The notes beneath the pieces are model-generated. The model saw nothing but the letters and a program-made list of their open reading frames with translations, did no database searches and had not been told where the DNA came from. Source: Platycnemis pennipes (lineage: Eukaryota; Arthropoda; Insecta; Odonata; Platycnemididae). From it: a DNA stretch of 64,000 bases. Both the position numbers and the translations under genes were made by a program. Where the stretch lies: assembly GCA_933228895.1 (NCBI GenBank), contig OW121847.1, positions 125,406,350 through 125,470,349 of the forward strand. The letters run 5' to 3'. Positions 1 through 11,820 of the stretch are shown piece by piece (the first letter of the stretch is position 1; each line of letters begins with the position of its first letter).

Positions 1-120
1 TGTCATTATGTATGATTCATTATATGATGAACGACCCTGAGGTGGTATTAAGTACTCTGTTTAAAGAGTTTCAATTAAAAATCGTAATTATTTACCGTGC
101 TATATAATGTGTTGCGGTGT
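1..120. repeat. Possible SINE-body fragment
   Basis: Positions 45-80 resemble 6297-6330, the body of the SINE copy at 6.2 kb: both contain a TTAAGTACT block followed by GTTTAAA and TTTCAA. No tRNA-like head is seen here, so this is at most a truncated piece. Low certainty, because the match is short and AT-rich. Confidence 0.25.
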
Positions 121-1256
121 AAATACTAAGGAAGGTCCAACTCACTAAGAAAGAATACTAAGGAAGGGCACGCCACTCCAACCCATAAGTTGGAGTGGCG
201 TGAACAGCAGAGTGCCTATGTTTTCGAATAAAAGAAAAGGATATTGGATTCAGTTCTGTGAATCTAAATGAAAATACTTGGCTTAAGCTGAAGACAGAAG
301 AGTCGAAGAAGCAGAAGGAAAATTGGATACGAAATTTACCCTCATTCCTTAACCCACTTTTGTTTTTGCTGTTGAAATAATAAGAGGACCATTCAGTCAA
401 ATCGTTTGGTATCAATAAAGGTATTTATAGAGTATACAGGTTCATTGAGATGAGGAACATACGGAGATGTAGTAGATTAATTCAGAAAGGAATCTGAAGA
501 ATATTCTATACTGCTTTTCTCATAGATCGTTGGCTGTTCTTTTTCCTTACCAAGTGTACTGCTACTATTCGCGCTTCCTATCCTTTGGAAAATGCTCAAG
601 ATCTAAAAAAAAATATTCCACACTTCATCCTGGATTGGTTTGCACAGGAGCCATTACATTTTAATGGGAATAAATGAAGACCAAAAACTTCTTATATTAA
701 AGTACAGAAATAATCCACTTATCCCCTTCGAAAGGGTTCACCAACTTTTTGATGCCCTCAGAGGCGGTCGATGCATTGATTGAAAGCGTCATTAAAATTT
801 CCACGAAAAGGAGCAAAGGCTTTGGAGTTTCCAGAAAACGCTCCCATTCAATAGAAGTGGCACCCTCTAGAACTTTTACCAGCGAAATAAAAACACGAGT
901 TAAATTTATCGCAACGCATTGACCCCTTTTTCGCCCGGAAGCAGCGAATTTTTGCGATCCTGCTGTCGCGAGCCCATCTATCCCGCATAAATCTTTGCTT
1001 CCAGAGGGACCGACGACGGACCCACTTGAGTGATCAGTGTCTCTTCTTCCACTACAACATCCTTCCCACGCACACGGGGCTAAAATTAGAAAAAGGCGTA
1101 TAACATTAAAAAAAAGATTTTTTTTTCAGCTTGGACATTGAACATGGTTTGCATGGTAATTCTTCATTCTTACTCCATTTAGTATCACATTCTATTTGTC
1201 CTGATCTTCACACGTTAACAATTTACATGGTTTATATTTGGTATAATTTGATTGTT
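121..1256. other. No recognisable gene
   Basis: AT-rich DNA with scattered stops in all frames. The frame on the minus strand at 158-415 shows no recognisable domain. A short ATTCCACACTT match at 615-625 resembles the terminal motif of the Penelope-like elements nearby, but it has no partner arm or flanking duplication, so it is not called. Confidence 0.5.
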
Positions 1257-1268
1257 TCCTTCAAATTT

Positions 1269-1529
1269 ATTCATGGTAACGAATAAAATATAAACTTTTA
1301 GTCCATTCCACACTTTTTCATTAACCGACCTTGGTTTCGACAAATTTTTGTCATTCTCAAGGTTATCACATGAAAAAAAAATTGTCTAAAATTTGTCGAA
1401 AAAAAAAGTTTGTCGAAACCTAGCTCCGTTATTAAAAAGTGTGGAAGAGACTAAAAGTATTTATTTTATTCGTTACCATGAATAGTGTAACTAAATTCCA
1501 CAAAGTGACGCCTTCAGTCCTATCTGATA
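1269..1529 (-). mobile_element. Compact (mini) Penelope-like element with 12-bp target duplication
   Basis: A 261-bp insertion flanked by identical 12-bp direct repeats TCCTTCAAATTT at 1257-1268 and 1530-1541. Read on the minus strand it begins with a leader containing ACTTTGTGGAAT (about 1495-1506). An inverted arm follows (1427-1483), then an inner region with a hammerhead-like fold (1321-1366), then the 3' module with AGTGTGGAA. The 3' arm (1269-1326) ends exactly at the element boundary. The two arms are near-complementary over about 57 bp, and the pairing continues inward with CGACAAA/TTTGTCG segments. The same order of modules is seen in the PLE at 56959-57943, which carries a GIY-YIG frame. 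No protein is encoded here. I infer an internally deleted, non-autonomous PLE copy. Confidence 0.8.
1321..1366 (-). ncRNA. Hammerhead-ribozyme-like motif (variant core) in mini-PLE
   Basis: On the minus strand the RNA could form stem I (UAACC with GGUUA), a core strand UUGAGAAUGA, stem II (ACAAA with UUUGU), GAAA, a minimal stem III (CC with GG), and a GUC cleavage-type triplet before the stem I return strand. This is the module order of a type I hammerhead with the tiny stem III known for PLE ribozymes. The core strand departs from the standard CUGAUGA, so self-cleavage cannot be assumed. PLEs are known to carry hammerheads; the assignment here is inference. Confidence 0.35.
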
Positions 1530-1541
1530 TCCTTCAAATTT

Positions 1542-2384
1542 CCTGAGAATCCAGCTAAGTTATTTTTTTAAATTGTGTGTTAATAATATGATTCAATTCT
1601 GCATATTTTCTATACATATAAGAACGAATTTTGATTATATTTTTGTGCTAATGCTGGAAAATAATTGAAATCTACATCAACGTACAAAATGTTAGCCATA
1701 TCTCGAGACTCTATGAAGTGTCTCAAGTTAAAGTCCGGTGAGAACTTTTGCTACCGTTTGTGACGCCGAAGGTTAAATCGTTTTTCGATCGTGCAGTGTA
1801 GCCCATTCTGCCCGCTCGCTGGCTACCGTGAATACACCATAGAGGCTAGCACGTTGATGTTACCAGTGGTGTCTTAAACTTCACTGCGGTTGTTTTCAAA
1901 GCTAATCAATTGAAAAAACCTCCATATATGTTGCAATGACAGCAGTAAAATGTATCGATTCTTTCAACTCAATATCAATCACGACATTGGATAACAATTC
2001 AAGTGGACTAAAAGAATTTCTTTTCATTTCATTTTCTTTGAATGTTTCGGATTCAACGCTGATATTTCATGGAGACATTTTGCTACAACTTAGGGCGAAT
2101 GTGTGTAGCCTTCGAAGGCAGTATGTTATTTCCATTAGGCAGGCGAACATCTTTGAGGATACTAGCTTCAAGCAGTAACCGCATTGCCCTTCTCCCTTCA
2201 GGGATAGGATGAGCAAAAATAGATAAAGGTTTTATGATCCCGCGGAACCTTTTGAACGGTAAATTATCATTTTTATCGGAGACCTGGAAAGAAATCCAAG
2301 AATAAAATTGCTGCTATATTTTTTGTATATACCGTTTGCCACAGTAGCGCCTTATGTTCAGATATTTTGTATATTCACTCACTT
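1542..2384. other. No recognisable gene
   Basis: AT-rich with a slightly GC-richer patch around 1690-1900. The open frame at 1936-2178 has no recognisable domain and unremarkable composition. Nothing supported. Confidence 0.5.
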
Positions 2385-2470
2385 AGCAAGAGAGGGGTTT
2401 CGAACTGTGACCTTTGGGATACCAGAAGGGCACGCAGAGCACCGACCTGCTGGTTATTATGAATGGGTTT
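2385..2470 (-). repeat. tRNA-derived SINE head (minus strand)
   Basis: On the minus strand positions 2405-2394 read GTTCGAAACCCC, matching the RNA polymerase III B box. About 50 nt upstream lies a tRNA-like A-box region (AACCAGCAGGTCGGTG) near 2450. The cloverleaf is degenerate, so this is a SINE promoter rather than a working tRNA gene. The ATAATAACCA block at its start recurs near 19.33 kb. Confidence 0.5.
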
Positions 2471-2668
2471 AAGCATTATTTTCAAACTTTCGCGTGTTTG
2501 TTGTTTTAAATTTGCTGGCAATAATTAAATATTAATTTAATTTGTCACATCATGCCGAGTACTAAATTGCGAGATGGTATGCAAAGATAATGACCTAGAA
2601 ATTTAAAATAGCAAAAGTTGATTGACTGCTATGCACGAATGGTAATCAGTGGAATATAATGGCGCATA

Positions 2669-2872
2669 TTAACAAGGAGTGAATACTTGGTAATTTTTTT
2701 CACTCTTTATTTTACCTCCACGGTTTCAATGTTTGCACGTAATTATTAACGGGACAATAACGGGTAAACGTCATAACTGGTAGAGGCAAAATAAAGTGTG
2801 GAATATTCTTAAGTATTCACTTAATGTTAATGTGGAGACATTCCACAAAGTTAGCTCGTCAACGATTAATTT
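2669..2872 (-). mobile_element. Compact (mini) Penelope-like element, second copy
   Basis: A 204-bp insertion flanked by imperfect 14-bp direct repeats at 2655-2668 and 2873-2886 (12 of 14 identical, beginning TATAATGG). On the minus strand it has the leader AACTTTGTGGAATG (about 2838-2851), an inverted arm (about 2800-2832), an AGTGTGGAA-type module, and a 3' arm ending exactly at 2669. The arms share GTGAATACTT at their cores and TTAACA at their outer ends. The architecture matches the copies at 1.3, 47.2 and 57.0 kb, but the arm sequence is its own. It is older than the 57-kb copy, judging from its mismatches. No coding sequence. Confidence 0.65.
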
Positions 2873-2886
2873 TATAATGGTGTATA

Positions 2887-4534
2887 ATTAGGACAAACCA
2901 ATGCCTATCTATCTAGAGCTAGTATATAAAAAATGAGAAATATTCATAGAAAGTTCAAGGAAACTCGGATTCAAAATAACATAAAATTAGAAAACTTATT
3001 CTAATAGCGGAGTGCAAAACTAGGTTGAAAATGAATACTCTAAGTGGCACAGTGAAGACGGGAAGAAGAGAAATCGGATAACTACTATCGCCTGGAAAAA
3101 TGAATATAGTGAGTGGAGTTATAAGTAAATGATTCATAATTGCAAGGTGTTTTTGAATCATGCTTAAATGCCTAGGTTTATGAATTACTTAAGATTCAAT
3201 TCTACTAATTAACTAAAACACAAAAACCTCTTTTAAATATAAATGTAATCTTGCCACTTTTACGGAAAAAAGAAAATAAGTAATGGACCTTATTAATTAA
3301 AACCTAGAATACAACTTTCACTAAATTCGTAGAGATGAAATTAACAATTATGTTATTTAAAAGACGTATTCACTATGTGTTTGATCGTTCCGGAAGAAAT
3401 TATCGATTTCACTTGTTAACTAAGTGAGCGTGGGAGAGTCGAGAATTCCGCTTATTCATAATACGGGAACCCTAAACTTTCCGACGGTACAACGAACTTA
3501 GTCGGAATACGCAGAGCTCGTAATTATAATAATGGTTGTGCTATTATACATGAATGGAGGTTGAACCGAGAAAAGCGAATAATGAAATCAGATGAAGGGA
3601 TGGCTTGGATGAAGGCCTAGTAAAGAACAAGAATTTGCAGTTCCATTAGCAAAAAAACCGACAAACTCTTGGGAAGGAGTCATGCTCTCCTCCTCCACCG
3701 TCTTCCTATACCGATCGCCCGGGTTTAAAAAACCGGCACTTTGCAACAGAACGAGACCCGAGGCAGGGAGTGGGAAGAAGAAACCGCCCTCTCGAGGTAG
3801 GTCAGCACTCCATCACCCCATCGAGAGCTCTTGGCAAATGTATGTGTGTGTACGTAGCGCTGCTCCTTTATCTGCCATTTATCAACAGGCGACTGCGTTC
3901 CAATTCAAGAATCGGCGCAAAAACAATCGCGGATTAAAAGGAGCCGTGACGTCAAGATGTCCTTGGGAGTTTTACTCCCGCCATAAATCCTCGGAATCCC
4001 GAAGAAATGAGCGCCTGCGAGAATCCCCTCCGAGGAACTCTTTGCAACAACTTTGGCTCCTTCTACCGAAACAATACGTAACGTACGTGCTGTTCGGTTG
4101 GCCGTGAAGTTTCTCCTCGTTTTTTCCCCCTGTTTTTTTCTCTCTCCATACGAGCACGTTGGAACAATCTCAATCCGAGGAGTTCCCATAAAAGCAAAGC
4201 ATTTCAGTCCCTAAATGGTTGCCTTGGCACGCATTCCGTGCCAGGAATAACTGGAGTGATTCTAGTGAGTTCCCGGGTGCATTTGAATATCGTCTCGAAA
4301 AAAATGGCACGGGAATTTCACCATTATTTGTCGCGGAGAAATACTTTCAGAGGAACCGGGCATAAACAAACTTCATTTTTTTCCGGTTCTATGCTATATT
4401 ATTTTAACAAAGTCATAAGCTCTAGAAACATCGTTTTACGAGAACTTAAGTCTAGATGATACACCTCATTTTAGTCAAAAATATGGCCACACGAAAAATC
4501 TGTATGATGCTTTTGAGATTTTTAATTTTATTTA
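2887..4534. other. No gene seen; GC-richer island 3660-4200
   Basis: 2887-3650 is AT-rich and featureless. 3660-4200 is GC-richer, and overlapping frames stay open on both strands at once (3682-4107 plus, 3905-4189 minus). That is a composition effect; neither protein has a recognisable domain. It may be a CpG-rich non-coding island. Confidence 0.4.
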
Positions 4535-4700
4535 TTTATTTTCCACCACCACCGAAAACAGCACATGTGGCCTTTACATCGGGGTATTAACAATGTAACA
4601 ATAGACGAGCACGCACAGCCATGTCCTGAGTGGTGAAAAAACCCACTCAGGCGGGACTCGAACTCACGACCCTTAGGTTAGCAGGCGAGGGCTGACAGTT
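4535..4700 (-). repeat. tRNA-derived SINE (minus strand)
   Basis: The minus strand shows a B box GTTCGAGTCCC (4654-4664) preceded by GGTCGTGA and by a tRNA-like A-box region (CCTGCTAACCTAAGG) near 4670-4685. Right after the B box is a perfect 9-bp hairpin (CCTGAGTGG at 4624-4632 with CCACTCAGG at 4643-4651). The body then runs toward a TTTATTTATTTA tract near 4525-4540, a typical SINE tail. The structure fits a tRNA-headed SINE; the family name is not known to me. Confidence 0.6.
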
Positions 4701-6197
4701 TAAGGTGATAATATAAGTGTCTTTAAGCGTTTGAAAAGTCAAGTGAATGTTTTCGACGCGTAAAGAGTGGCGTATGAAAAAACGTTGCTCTACAAATATT
4801 TAATTTTTAGTACGTATTAAGGGGAAAAACTGCATATTTGACTAACCCTTTCACCATAATTTCCCATTCCACGTTTTTCACGAAGTTTATGCTTACAAAT
4901 CCATTAGTTTGTTCCTTTGCTACTGTTTACATTCGTTGCTGTGCACAAGTCAGGTGGGCAGTAAATACTTATCGGGTGAGAGCCCCATGACTGATGACAC
5001 TCATTTCTCATTGACGTTCTCTCCTTTCCCTCTTCAATATGATACCTGCCTTAGACTGGTACGTATCTCTTCCATCTGAATATTTGACCCTTGTAGTATA
5101 TTCGATGTCGTTTACTCTTTGGTTTCTGTCAAGAAAATATTTCCCCATATTTCCTTACATAGTTGAAATGTACATAACTATTTGTTTGATCCACTTTTTT
5201 ATAACTCTTGGCTTCCTATTACATTACATCATATTCTGTCGTTTATATCCTGTACGAAGTACGAAGCATAAACATTTCTACCAACTTCTACGTCTGCTGT
5301 AATATCATCTAAGATGTCAAGTTGAAACAATTTCCTGCCTTCTATTAGGTAAACATTTGTACTGAAACATTTAGTTGACAAAAAAGCCGTATGCTATGAA
5401 TATTACAATAATTAGTTATGATTAAAAAATGCATTTTTCATATTAAGATTAATACTAATATAATTATAAAATCATACCGTTTGTTGAACACAAGTTATTT
5501 TTTTATCCAAAAATGTACCAGCTCCCTCTTATATAAGTGGATTCAAAATATGTCAGACAAAAATATTATTCTTCAAGTACTCTCCAGTAATAAAGTGACT
5601 AGTATATCTTAAATCGGATTGTGCAAAAATAATGACAAAGAAAGAGATGGTTTCGCGAGGCAAAAAATCTTTCATAAGTCAAAATTCTGAATGCTTATGG
5701 ATTTTAATATCCGGAGAAAATACGGAATATTTGAGTAAATAGATACAGACTGTTGAGATCCTATACAGGTGTTTCAGTTTTCCTTTTTTAAATCGCGAAA
5801 TTTTTAGTTTTTAAAACATGGGAAATGTAGGGATGGAATTGAACTTTAGTTATTAGAAGATCTAGGAAGATAAATTCACATATCGTTTTGTATTCTTATC
5901 TCATATGTTTCCAAATTGAAATATAACTTGCAAAATTTTGCTATGAGAAACATAATACATCAGGTATCAACTGCTCATTACGATCTATTAGAATAATTAA
6001 TCCCGAAATATTGTTTCCATTCCTTATTGAAGACATTAAATATAGTAATTGATTTTAATATGTGACGTTGCGAAAAATTGAACGAAAAAAATCATGTGGC
6101 TATGCCTCAGCAGAGGTGACCAACTGACATTCTCAGCTAATAATAGCATTATCACTTATGCACTGCCTTCTTTGCGTTTTGTATGAAAGTGGGATGT
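4701..6197. other. No recognisable gene
   Basis: AT-rich DNA. Short open frames at 5039-5302 and 5418-5612 have hydrophobic, composition-driven translations with no recognisable domain. Nothing else supported. Confidence 0.5.
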
Positions 6198-6460
6198 AAT
6201 GTGGTATTTGGCTTGGAATGATGGCTAGAGTAATGTCTTCCATCTCGGGGGTTTGAACCCCGGTAGTGGCAGATGTTTTTGGGTATACAAGTCTCTAATT
6301 AAGTACTGCGTTTAAAACATTTCAACAACTCAAAAAGACCCAGGAACCCATCTTTCGTTAAGTTTAGGGTAATGTCAATGCCGGGTTTCTCTCAATACAG
6401 GGGCCCACCTATCCTTATAAGTGAAAATTGCCTTAACGCTTGGCCTAATTCTAATTATTA
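6198..6460 (+). repeat. tRNA-derived SINE (plus strand)
   Basis: A tRNA-like head has an A box ATGGCTAGAGTAATG (about 6220-6234) and a near-consensus B box GGTTTGAACCC (6250-6260), spaced as in a tRNA gene. The body continues with GGTATACAAG and TTAAGTACT blocks. A later segment (TAATGTCAATGCCGGGTTT, 6370-6388) also appears in diverged form near 19.40 kb. The head cannot fold as a complete tRNA, so a SINE is the better call. Confidence 0.6.
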
Positions 6461-7255
6461 AACACAACGATAAAATTTGATGCACTGTTAGTGTCCTGAA
6501 ATAATCAAGTTAGATGATTCGATGAGAATTTGATGGATATTTACTTTATACCATTCTCCGTATCCCACCATCTGAACGCCTGCCAAACCCCCGATATATC
6601 CCTAGTCGCCCTTCCCTTGTCCTCTTTTTGTTCCAACTTTGATCCCGGAACATTTATCCCAGAATACTGCCGACATCCACACTCCTGCACGCGTCTTTCA
6701 CCCACTTGAAAACTCAGGGCCGAAAATACCACATTCTGGGTAAACGACAATAGTTCTCCCCGAGTTTCGGGAAGAACGGCAGACTTTGGTCGAGATCTCC
6801 GGGCCTGAGGTTGGGGAGCTGTGCACATAGGGATGCGGTTTCGACGAAAGAGGAGTATCGGTAAGGGCGCGGAGGTTCTGGGAAGCCGTTGCCCTCCCTC
6901 TCGAATAAAACTTCCTCCCACTCGTGTCTTCTCCCATCCACCCTGAAAGAGGAGTTGGCGGGGTGTTTGGGGGGCGGAAGGGGGGGATGACTGAGCCGTT
7001 GTAGGATGGGCGAGGGCCTTGTTTGCCTTGAACTAGTCACCCGCCCTCACTTCGAGGAAATGATGATCCGACTGCCTTCCCTCCAAGTCCGAGGGGAAAG
7101 CCACTTTTCGATCCGGTACGAGAAGATGTAAAGAGGTGTAAACATGACAATAGATAGAGAGAGAAATGGGTCGGATGAGGGCGACTGATCCGTCACAATA
7201 GAGAATCCTTATGCCAATTTCTCTTAACTCCGACTCCATATGTTCCCTTCAATCA
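6461..7255. other. GC-rich island, no gene recognised
   Basis: About 6560-7230 is GC-rich with purine/pyrimidine-skewed blocks. Three overlapping frames on the minus strand (6541-6921, 6698-6937, 6714-7040) are open at the same time, which is typical of a composition artefact. No domain is recognisable in any of them. Confidence 0.4.
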
Positions 7256-7340
7256 TTGGTGTTGTAATAGCCCAGTTGGCAAGGGGTTTACATCACAAGG
7301 TGAAGGTCCTAGGTTATAGCCCGGTTGACGGTTAATTTCT
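7256..7340 (+). repeat. tRNA-like SINE head joined to a LINE fragment
   Basis: This segment has a tRNA-like A-box region TAGCCCAGTTGGCAAGG (about 7269-7285) and a degraded B box AGGTTATAGCCCG (about 7311-7323). The LINE coding remnant starts within about 25 bp on the same strand, so the SINE head abuts an internal part of the LINE. This could be a secondary insertion or a chimeric retrotranscript. Confidence 0.45.
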
Positions 7341-7342
7341 TG

Positions 7343-8088
7343 CTGGGCTAAACACATACGTGAAATAATGGGTCAAGCTAATCGTAAACTGGGATTCATC
7401 AAAAGGGTACTGGGTAAGTGTGACGATAATGTACGAGAAATCAGCTACTTTTCCTTGTTAGCCTCATTTGGAATATGCTGCCGGTGTATGGGATTCCTAC
7501 GAAATCGGTCTAAATAATGAACTCGAACGTGTGCAGCGAAGATCGGCAAGATTTATAAAGAGACGGTACGATAACCTTATTAGCGTAACCAGTCTATTAA
7601 ATGAATTAAATTGGGAATCATTGTCAGATCGCAGGTTGAAATTTAGACTTAATCTCTAAAATAAATTCCAAGACCATATTTTCAGTAATGATGTTAAAAA
7701 TATTTTGCGAATCCCAACTTACTGTGATAGACTGGACCATAATTACAAAATTAGAGAAATTGATTGCCGAACTGACAGATTCAAAATGTCCTTTTTTCCT
7801 CGTACAATTAAGCATATGAGTAATGGTAAATATATCCGATGCAAGTGTAGCAATGGATAAAATTGGTAGTTGCATGTTGATATAAGGACTTGAATCTAAC
7901 CCAAATAACAGCATGTTTTTGCATGTTTGCTGTGCTATTTTTATCTTTTTTTAAATAGTGAAGTTTAGAACATTATATAAATACTAATCCTTTTTTATGC
8001 ATGATATGTAGTGCATGTTTGGTGAGAATTCACCCCCTGCCACACACATGTATGGTGGTTGCAGGGTGTTATGTGGATGTAAATCATT
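7343..8088 (+). pseudogene. CR1-type non-LTR retrotransposon, C-terminal reverse-transcriptase end and 3' UTR (decayed)
   Basis: Conceptual translation shows the region after the catalytic motifs of a CR1/jockey-like LINE. The order is KHIREIMGQANRKLGFIKR, then PHLEYAAGVWD after a frameshift near 7455-7468, then ERVQRRSARFIKRRYDN, and S-V-T-S-L-L-N-E-L-N-W. An in-frame TAA sits at 7657-7659, yet clear LINE-like sequence continues to about 7855 (DRLDHNYKIREIDCRTDRF, S-F-F-P-R-T-I). At 8020-8075 a 3' hairpin CCCTGCCA...TGCAGGG is followed by GATGTA-like sequence, typical of CR1 ends. The 5' half is missing. It is a dead copy, related to the fragment at 37907-38208. Confidence 0.85.
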
Positions 8089-8095
8089 GATCTAA

Positions 8096-8158
8096 CACCC
8101 TTACGGTGGCTTGCAGGATGAAATTTTGGTGTCAAAAAACATGCATTCTTGCACCATC
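8096..8158 (+). repeat. 63-bp direct repeat, copy A (CR1-tail-like)
   Basis: This segment, starting CACCCTTACGGTGGCTTGC, matches 8724-8786 with only a few differences. It directly follows the CR1-type 3' end and resembles that end's hairpin (GGTGG, TTGCAGG). It is probably another copy of a LINE 3' terminus. Confidence 0.6.
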
Positions 8159-8394
8159 AATAGCTTCGTTCACTCTGCTCCATTAAAAATTTCCATTCTT
8201 CGCATTAATGCTAATTTTGTTACTCTAAGATCATTTCTCTCTCCACAGAATGCCATTCTTCTTTCCTAGATTATTATCTTCAATGTCCACTTAATATTTC
8301 ATGGCCAGAGTTTTTCTCTTTTGTTGCTCTTAATAGTGAAAGCTAGTAAAAGCTGAGGCCGTTCACAGCACCGAAAGATGGGTGAGTTTTTGGG

Positions 8395-8640
8395 TGAGTA
8401 AAACTTTTTTCTGACGAACGGAGAATGAATAAGAGAAACCCCGCGTGTGTTTGCTTTTCGCGAAAGATGGCAAGGGGTCCACGTATTTACGTCCCATCCA
8501 ACAGACGGAGTACTGAGCGTAAACTGCTCTTACCGCAACACTCAAGAAGGAATCGGCATCCCGATAAAAAATAATACTGTCAGGATTTGAACCTAGCTCC
8601 TCGGAATGGAGCACCAGTACCTACTCTAGAAATGTCACAA
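8395..8640 (-). repeat. tRNA-derived SINE (minus strand), same family as 60.1-60.4 kb
   Basis: The minus strand has a B box GGTTCAAATCC (about 8584-8594) and a tRNA-like head to about 8635. The body matches the SINE at 60092-60408 in order: ACGGAGTACTG here against ACGGAGTGCTG there, then a CAACACTCAAG-like block, then CGGCATCCCGAT against CGGTTTACCGAT. The element lies between the two 63-bp direct repeats at 8096-8158 and 8724-8786. Confidence 0.55.
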
Positions 8641-8723
8641 ATTCGATCTTCTAGTTTGTCATTGAGATCTCAATTCCTCCAGAACTAAATATCTATGGGT
8701 TTTTCCTGTATTCCCCTGTAACA

Positions 8724-8786
8724 CACCCTTACGGTGGCTTGCAGGATGAATTGTAGGTGTCAAAAAATATGCATTCGTACACCATC
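8724..8786 (+). repeat. 63-bp direct repeat, copy B (CR1-tail-like)
   Basis: Second copy of the segment at 8096-8158, in the same orientation and about 628 bp away, with a SINE in between. It is followed by GCTGGTTATTAT, which also occurs near 2447. Confidence 0.6.
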
Positions 8787-11560
8787 TTGCTGGTTATTAT
8801 ATCACTCATACTTCAGTGGGCACGGAAGCCCAGGGGATATATTGGACCACCTACCGGAGCCCACGAGATCGTGCTCGGGGGATGCTTTCGGATTGGTCCA
8901 GTAAAACACACACTGAGTAGTTCTCTGGGTAAGATGCCACAGGCTGCGAAGGGGGAAGGAACTGCCCTCCCTCTGGTGATATTCCAATTTCACGCACCGT
9001 GAAGGTCAGCACTTGGTGAGCTCCACTCTCCCCATCCAGACCGAAGTCTAGTTTCACAAATGAGGTTGTTTGGCACGCATACCTATACTACTTTAGTGTG
9101 GACATGTCAATATCCGTTCATGAAATTCAAAATTTTTTAGGCTTTAAAAGAAATTTTAGGGGTAGTCGCCTTTATTGCATTTGTTTGCATGCAACCCAGA
9201 TATTTCAATCTGAGTGTTCGATTACCCATGGTTTATTTTTCAATTTCAAAGAACAAAACTTCAGAAGCAAGGACAAGCATCTAGAATGTTTTGCATGCCA
9301 AGCATGTAATATAAAGTATTTTTTACTTCATTAATGGTAAAGGCCTGATGAAGGCAATCGTTGAAGGACAAATGTGCGTGAAGAATGGCAAAGGAACGCC
9401 TCGTATTTCATATCGTTTGATTTTAGACAGATGATGTACGGTTATGGGATTTCCTCGCGTAAAAAAATTATTTTATCACTAGCTAACGAATATTAATGGG
9501 GATCATATTTCAATCAGTAAGGATTTAGTTTCTACTAATTTAGTTGTGAACTAAATTTTCAGTTTCTTGGGAACTCTTACCAATATTACATCACAATACG
9601 TGAAATACATTCTTTGATCGCTAAAGGGCAGTTAAACGTTGAATGTTTTCGTATTGAAATCAAATGAATAATCAAAGTCGTTTGGATTTTCAATTTCGGT
9701 AAAATATATTTCAGTTTTCGGTGGATAGTTTAGCAAAATATTTTGGGATCAGTATCCTACAATGACGCAGATATACGACAAAATTCATGTTATGCTTCTT
9801 AAAAAATCATCTAGTGTATGCATGTATGATCTTATCTTTTACTGAATCAATTGTTGTACGTACACCCCATCTTATATAAATTTAACTGTATTATTTCTTT
9901 TCTTAGTCCAGAATTTCGTAGAATAATACAATATTGAATTATATATTGAAGGTCGAATCCGTGGCTAAATGCTAAGTTTACCACCACGTATAAATGAACT
10001 TAGAAAACTCTAAACTATGGAATATTTGCTAACTGCGCTCACCTCTAATTCGCAAAACAGGCAAGTATAACCTCCACGAATATCATACCTTCGCATTGTA
10101 ATCAGTAAGAGTACATCTATGAATGATTAACTCCATTAGTAACACAATTTCTCACTACAGGAGAGGAAGAAAAAAAACTAGTTTCCAGCAAAATCGGTTA
10201 AGAAATGCGGACTCATTTTTAAAATTGAGATTTCTATCCTCGGCCTCGTTCTTGAGTCCATTACCTGAGTGAGGGGAGGGATTCCAGCGGATGTCCGCTG
10301 ACCCAGGCGCACGGGATGAGGAAGTGGCAGTCTTCCGTGCGATGCGCTTTCGGAGTCGGGGCGAGGGAGTCATTGGCTCCGGTCCACTTCGCAAGGGTCG
10401 CTGGGGGTCTCGGGGTAACCGTCTCCCTGCACACTTGGCCCCGGGGTATAAAATCCGATCGGCTATGAGTTATGTGAGGAGAGCGGGTTGGAATGACGAT
10501 TCGGAGTCGTCCCACAATGCCATCGGAGAGGTCAGACAGGGGATCCGAAACTTGGTGGCCATATTATCATTAATTTTTTACCTCTGTACATTACGGCTTG
10601 CGATGATTTCCGTGAAGTATGGAACGATTTGGATGTTTAACGTGCACGATAGCAAGTTCGTTCGTTGTGACTAGTTACCTCAAACAAACATTATGATAGA
10701 GTAACCTTTATATCATCTTCATTGTGACATTGTGGTAGAGTTCTCTTTAAATCATCTTCATTGCATTAAAGACCACGATTTTCAAACTTCTGTACTCCAA
10801 AAAAAGACTGAAGAGACCTTTTTATAAGGTATTGTCTCATGATATCATTGCTATACGAAACGGTAGTGTAGTATACAGGAAAAATAATGAAATTCATTAA
10901 ACATTAACAGGAATACAGTTTAGAAAAACGATTGAAATATTGAAGAACATGAAGAACTCATACTAAACCCAAACTAATATTACAGTAGAATTAACACCAG
11001 GAATGTGAGGGCTTCTATTATCTAATTTGGATCTTATAGGTATCGCAGTATTTTTTTGAAGGATGTGATAAAAGTCCGAATGTTTGCATAGTTTTATTTA
11101 TAACAATCATATTCAAGCCCCAGCTGAAATTTCAATACTGCCTTTGACTAGTGGGCAGTTGGGTAGTGGCTGAAGGAAGATTTTCGAAGCGTGGATAATA
11201 TTTAATTGTCACTTGCGGTATCTGCTGCGTGGATAGCATTGTCGTTCAAGCTCACACCAGAGTCCTCTGGATTGCCAAATAATAACTTAGGAGTAGTGTT
11301 GAGAATGCCGTCTAGAGGACTCTGAGCCCACACGACCGTTGCAGGGCGCATCATCAGGGAAATTATGCCTAGTATCAAGCGTTTTTGCGTCACAAAATGA
11401 TATCGAATTTGCATAATTGAGGGGTGGGCAAGGGATGGGCGAACAGAAGACCAATACATATGAGTGCACTCAAAAGAGGGGAGGGCGTTATTCTCCTTTG
11501 GTCCGTTCTCGATACTAACATTCGATTGGCGAACATTTAAAGTTCATTCTAGTACCCGTT
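8787..11560. other. No gene recognised; GC-rich islands at 8820-9060 and 10260-10560
   Basis: Two GC-richer islands interrupt AT-rich DNA. In both, frames are open on opposite strands at once (8757-9002 plus with 8851-9057 minus; 10291-10674 plus with 10155-10515 minus), and no protein is recognisable. At 9347-9378 there is a CCTGATGAAGGC motif reminiscent of PLE 3' ends, too weak to call. The remainder holds nothing supported. Confidence 0.4.
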
Positions 11561-11561
11561 T

Positions 11562-11820
11562 AATCTCAGGCTCTCCCAGACCAGGCTTCGGACCTTATCC
11601 TATCCCCATCCCTTCCATTCCTATCCTTATACCTTTCCTCCCGGTCTGAAGCGCCTATTAGTGCGGAAACAGACTTGAAAACACCCATAGACATAATCTC
11701 AGGCGAATCCGATCCTCCACCCAATCCCTTCCATATCTATCCTTATACCTTTCCTCCCGGTCTGCAGCGCCTATTAGTGCGGAAACAGACTTGAAAACAC
11801 CCATGAATCTAATCTCAGGC
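11562..11820 (+). repeat. Tandem duplication of a SINE-tail unit
   Basis: Two near-identical 95-bp units lie at 11610-11704 and 11726-11820. Each contains CCTTATACC, TTTCCTCCCGGTCTG, GCGCCTATTAGTGCGGAAAC and AGACTTGAAAACACCCAT, and each ends AATCTCAGGC. A third AATCTCAGGC at 11562-11571 marks the start of the array. The unit recurs inverted at 35690-35773, and in diverged form as the tail of the SINE at 60092-60408. It is therefore a dispersed SINE 3' segment, not a local satellite. Confidence 0.75.
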